From: Loxodes magnus
Lineage: Eukaryota; Ciliophora; Karyorelictea; Loxodida; Loxodidae
DNA length: 64,000 nt
Direction of reading: 5' to 3'
Assembly (NCBI GenBank): GCA_946699065.1
Contig: CAMPDV010000221.1
Coordinates: forward strand, 1 to 64,000
The position numbers and the translations under genes are program-made. The notes below the pieces were generated by a model. It saw only the letters and a program-made list of their open reading frames with translations. It was not told the DNA's origin and searched no databases. Shown here one piece after another: positions 61,272-64,000 of the stretch (positions within the stretch are counted from its first letter, which is position 1; each line of letters starts with the position of its first letter).

Positions 61272-61840
61272 TTTGCTAATTTGCTTTCAAATTTTTACCT
61301 TAGTTACTTATATAACTTAAAGCTTTTAAAAATTGTAGAGTAGTATAGTGAGAGAAAAATAGGTAATCAAAGTAGGAAAAAGAGAGAGTCGCATTAATTT
61401 ATAGGACTAGATGTTGATGGAATAGGTTCAACATATTTAGAAGGTTTTATAATGATAAAGCAGTTAATGCTTTGTAACACAGCTCCAACTTTAACTGTGA
61501 CAGGGTAATTAAATCTTGCAATGAGCTGTTAAAGTAGCAATACAAATGAAAAAAGAGAGAAGAAGAGCAGGTAATAATAATGAGTTCAACTTGTTGATTC
61601 AATCACGAAAGTGGTGTATTTACAGGTTAGTAGTGAGTAAGCTTATTTTAAACTGGGTTGAATTATCTACTTAGTAGCGTTTAAAAAATATACGCTAAAG
61701 CCTCAATAGAGAATATACTCTGATTGTAAAATCTCTAAAAGATAAACGATATAATAATAACTATCAAATCGATATAACCACATAGTGGCTAAGGAAATAA
61801 GGCTGTTATTGTAGGAGAATAGTCAAAAATGTCTGTATTA
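61272..61840. other. No gene seen
   Basis: Upstream region of the minus-strand gene starting at 61271; AT-rich without recognisable motifs. Confidence 0.4.
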
Positions 61841-62275
61841 ATGAGAAAATTTTTGATTTCATAGATTAGTTAAAAGAGGACAAGAGAAAGCTAGATAGAC
61901 CAGAAAATAAAGTGAGATGTTTGCATATTAAGTCACACATTAAACTTTTAGTAAAGCTAAATGGCAATTAAACTAGTGTTACATATAGAGCTTATAAGTC
62001 ATTGATGGTATTAAAGTTTAATATAATCTATAAGTAAGCAAAAAATAAAGCCTGATTAGTTTAATCTATTTATTAGGGAAAATTTAAGAAAATAGTTTGG
62101 TTGTAGTGTGAAATTGCTTAAAGATATGCATTAATGAAAATTCAACTAGAGTAAAGAAACTAATGAGGCTTATAGAGTATACAAGTCAATTCTAAGAGAT
62201 GTAAATCAAATGTAGTAACTTAGTCATAAGGATATTGAAAGGGGTAAGCAACAACCCTTAAAGATGAAACATTGA
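61841..62275 (+). CDS. Possible protein, 144 aa
   Basis: Frame from ATG 61841 to TGA 62273-62275. The C-terminal half is coding-like (PDQFNLFIRENLRKQFGCS, KETNEAYRVYKSILRDVNQ, QQLSHKDIERGKQQP). The N-terminal half is better in a neighbouring frame (KIFDFIDQLKEDKRKLDRPE), so an intron or frame break may lie near 62020. Family unknown. Confidence 0.27.
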
Positions 62276-62735
62276 ACTAGAAGATCTTCTAAGTGTAGCT
62301 GAGATTAGCAAAGAAAGATTCAATTTAATCAATACCAAATATAATAATAATTAAGGGCTCAAAATGTTAATTGGCTAATTAAAATTTAAGAGCTTATGGA
62401 CATCTTTAATTATAAGAATCGCTTCATACAATCAAAGATATTCAAAATTCTTAAGAGGAAACAAATCAAAATTTCTTCAGTTTATTTAACTTAACTCTTA
62501 TTCTTTCCTCTTCATCTAATACATCCAAGAATTAAACTGCGAAAGACAGCAACATTCTATTGAAAATTTGATCTAAAAATTTGTAGAATCAAATCATAAA
62601 ATATCAATCTTCTTATATTATGATTACCAACCTATTATTAAAATCGTTCCCTTAAATGCTAAGAACATATCATAACTTAATATATTTATGTGCTGTTACC
62701 TTTATTTGGCTTGCTTTAATTAAAAAGTTATTATT
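62276..62735. other. No gene seen
   Basis: AT-rich; no feature recognised. Confidence 0.4.
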
Positions 62736-63168
62736 CTTTTTTTTTAATCTAGTATTTCAAATCGAAATCGATTACCTTTTTCTTCTTGAGTCTTGAATAA
62801 CTTCCTGAAGATTTTAGAATGAAGACCATAAAATTTTGCATATGGTCTAAATTCTTCTAAGGTTAAATTAAAATTAGTTTTAGTCGTACTTTTCCAAACT
62901 GTCTAACTCTTGTCTATGTCAGTGACATGTAAACTCAAGTCCGTTTCTTGAGACTCGGACTTCAGAACCTGATTAATCAAGCTTCGACACAAAGTCGTTA
63001 ACCAGACTTTCATAACGCTAGAGAGAACCCTAGGATAAGTTAAGCTTATCTCAAGGATCCCATTCAACATTATCCGTGGTGGCATCTAATACCAGATTAC
63101 TCGTATGGCATTATACGCTGTTACAAATTTCCTATTATCTGGCTAACGACTCACTATCCATATTTTAT
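62736..63168 (-). mobile_element. Relative of the SINE-like head, with A tail
   Basis: On the minus strand the first 170 bp (63168-62996) match the heads of the units at 27007 and 32105: same order of blocks, including agatgccaccacgg and gggttctctctagcg. After that it differs, with further strong hairpins (aagtccg...cggactt; atgtc-act-gacat), and it ends in an A run at about 62745-62736. It lacks the LINE-type tail. It could be a second SINE subfamily using an A tail, or a copy of the parent small RNA gene from which the SINE head derives. The standard-code frame at 62903-63085 is a shadow. Confidence 0.5.
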
Positions 63169-63270
63169 AACATAACATAATAAATTAACTATAACCATTT
63201 TAGGTTTACCACGGTTTACTTTATTCAGTTTTCAAACTAGTTTAACTAACCTTTTTACTTATCATATCCT

Positions 63271-63588
63271 TCATATTACTTCTTGCTGAGCAATTTCTTC
63301 TCCTAGTAGTTCCATTTAATCTTGATCAAATCAATTCAAGTCTATTTCCAGCATTAGATCATAATACATACTCATCATAATATTTCCATTAATATTGTAA
63401 TCTCCTCATTCATATTTAGTACTGTCAACAGACAAACTATAGTCTTATAATTCCAGCCGAAACTTATAAAGTTGAGTTCTCTTTTATATCAGCTAATACT
63501 TTCTCTTCCATAATGCCTATTAATTATTGATTATGTTAACTCTGGAAACTAAGAAAGTTGGGTTAGATATGTCATTCTGTTAATTCAT
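63271..63588 (-). CDS. Orphan small protein, 105 aa
   Basis: ATG 63588 to TGA 63271-63273, with a second in-frame TGA two codons later. It reads MNQQNDISNPTFLVSRVNII, then LYKFRLELQDYSLSVDSTKY and MMSMYYDLMLEIDLNWFDQD. Two W codons (YEWGDY, LNWFDQ) are TGA. Acidic C-terminus, no signal peptide or membrane span. The paired-TGA ending resembles that of the confirmed genes. No family recognised. Confidence 0.45.
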
Positions 63589-63639
63589 TAGTTGAATACA
63601 TTTTTTAATCTAGCTTAGAAAAAGCTTTTTTAGACTGAA

Positions 63640-64000
63640 TATTGAATTATAGTATCAAAGCTCTATAGCATATAAGCATAGTTAAAGTCTGATCATTTTC
63701 ACACTGATAAGCCATCGATTTATAAATTTAGATCTAGATAAAAAGCATCAGGAGAAAGGACTGAAAGATTTATGGTTGTCTGATTGTATCTCTGACTTAG
63801 AGAGGTCATTGATTGGATCCAAGATCTTGAATCTAGTACATTTGAATAATTATCTAACCTTGAGGAGTGAGAAATCTACGATTATAGAGAATGCAGTCAT
63901 TGATAATAGAGGTTCTTGTCTGAAGAACTGATCAGCGAATATCCTGCTATATCCACTAGAAGATTGTTTAGAGAAAGTATTGTAGAAAGAGTTTAGTTGT
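63640..64000 (+). other. Coding-like edge region
   Basis: The plus strand carries two overlapping plausible frames, one leucine-rich (LKDLWLSDCISDLERS, SKILNLVHLNNYLTLRS), suggestive of an LRR protein that continues beyond the window. The start is not identifiable. Confidence 0.25.

Noticed and set aside
1-64000. Internal eliminated sequences, telomeres or gene-sized chromosomes as in spirotrich ciliates
   Set aside because: No telomeric repeats and no consistent boundary repeats were found; genes read through without inserted blocks other than mini-introns.

Overview
The window looks like nuclear DNA of a ciliate with a rearranged genetic code. It is very AT-rich, and standard-code reading gives only short shadow frames. 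Real proteins appear when TAA and TAG are read as glutamine and TGA as tryptophan, with a further TGA near the 3' end as the stop. Three lines of sequence evidence support this: intact frames of 685 to 1269 codons with conserved domains, TGA and TGG swapping at the same tryptophan in paralogues, and TGA at canonical tryptophan sites (GDWNAH of a LINE endonuclease, an S4-like segment of a potassium channel). TAA is still sense six codons before a TGA stop, which fits the karyorelict code (NCBI table 27, e.g. Loxodes or Parduczia) better than Condylostoma. Candidate spliceosomal introns of 14 to 22 nt are also present. No rRNA, tRNA, telomere or CRISPR was seen. Because only TGA can end a frame here, an open frame alone is weak evidence; I weighted conserved motifs, paralogues and composition instead. 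|| Layout: 1-3021 is a 102-bp satellite. From 3.7 to 52.2 kb the dominant content is one multigene family: TRIM-like proteins with RING, B-box, coiled coil and Kelch domains. Three copies are whole (minus 11895-14567, plus 28487-31231, minus 50129-52186), two are nearly whole with one frame break each (36916-39653, 42935-45669), and at least ten are decayed fragments on both strands. Much of 5.6-10.9 kb is a diverged duplicate of 33.2-37.6 kb. || Mobile DNA sits among them: a 5.3-kb LINE at about 18.3-23.6 kb (CCHC ORF1, APE endonuclease, reverse transcriptase), two 3' LINE fragments near 26-28 kb, and two SINE-like units of about 400 bp (27.0 and 32.1 kb) that end in the same 3' tail as the LINE. 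A third relative of the SINE head lies at 63.1 kb. CCHC zinc-knuckle ORFs related to LINE ORF1 or gag lie at 11.0-11.8 and about 15.3-15.8 kb. || From 53.3 to 61.3 kb there is a compact run of host genes, all on the minus strand: an LRR protein with a cyclic-nucleotide-binding domain (1269 aa), an SK-like potassium channel with an IQ-like calmodulin site and a mini-intron, and a helical protein of unknown function with a 19-nt intron. Together the first two suggest membrane excitability and second-messenger signalling, but nothing shows that they act together. An orphan gene with a mini-intron is at 47.8-48.9 kb and a 105-aa orphan at 63.3-63.6 kb. The TRIM/Kelch proteins are most likely E3 ubiquitin ligases with a Kelch propeller for substrate choice; that is inference from domain order.
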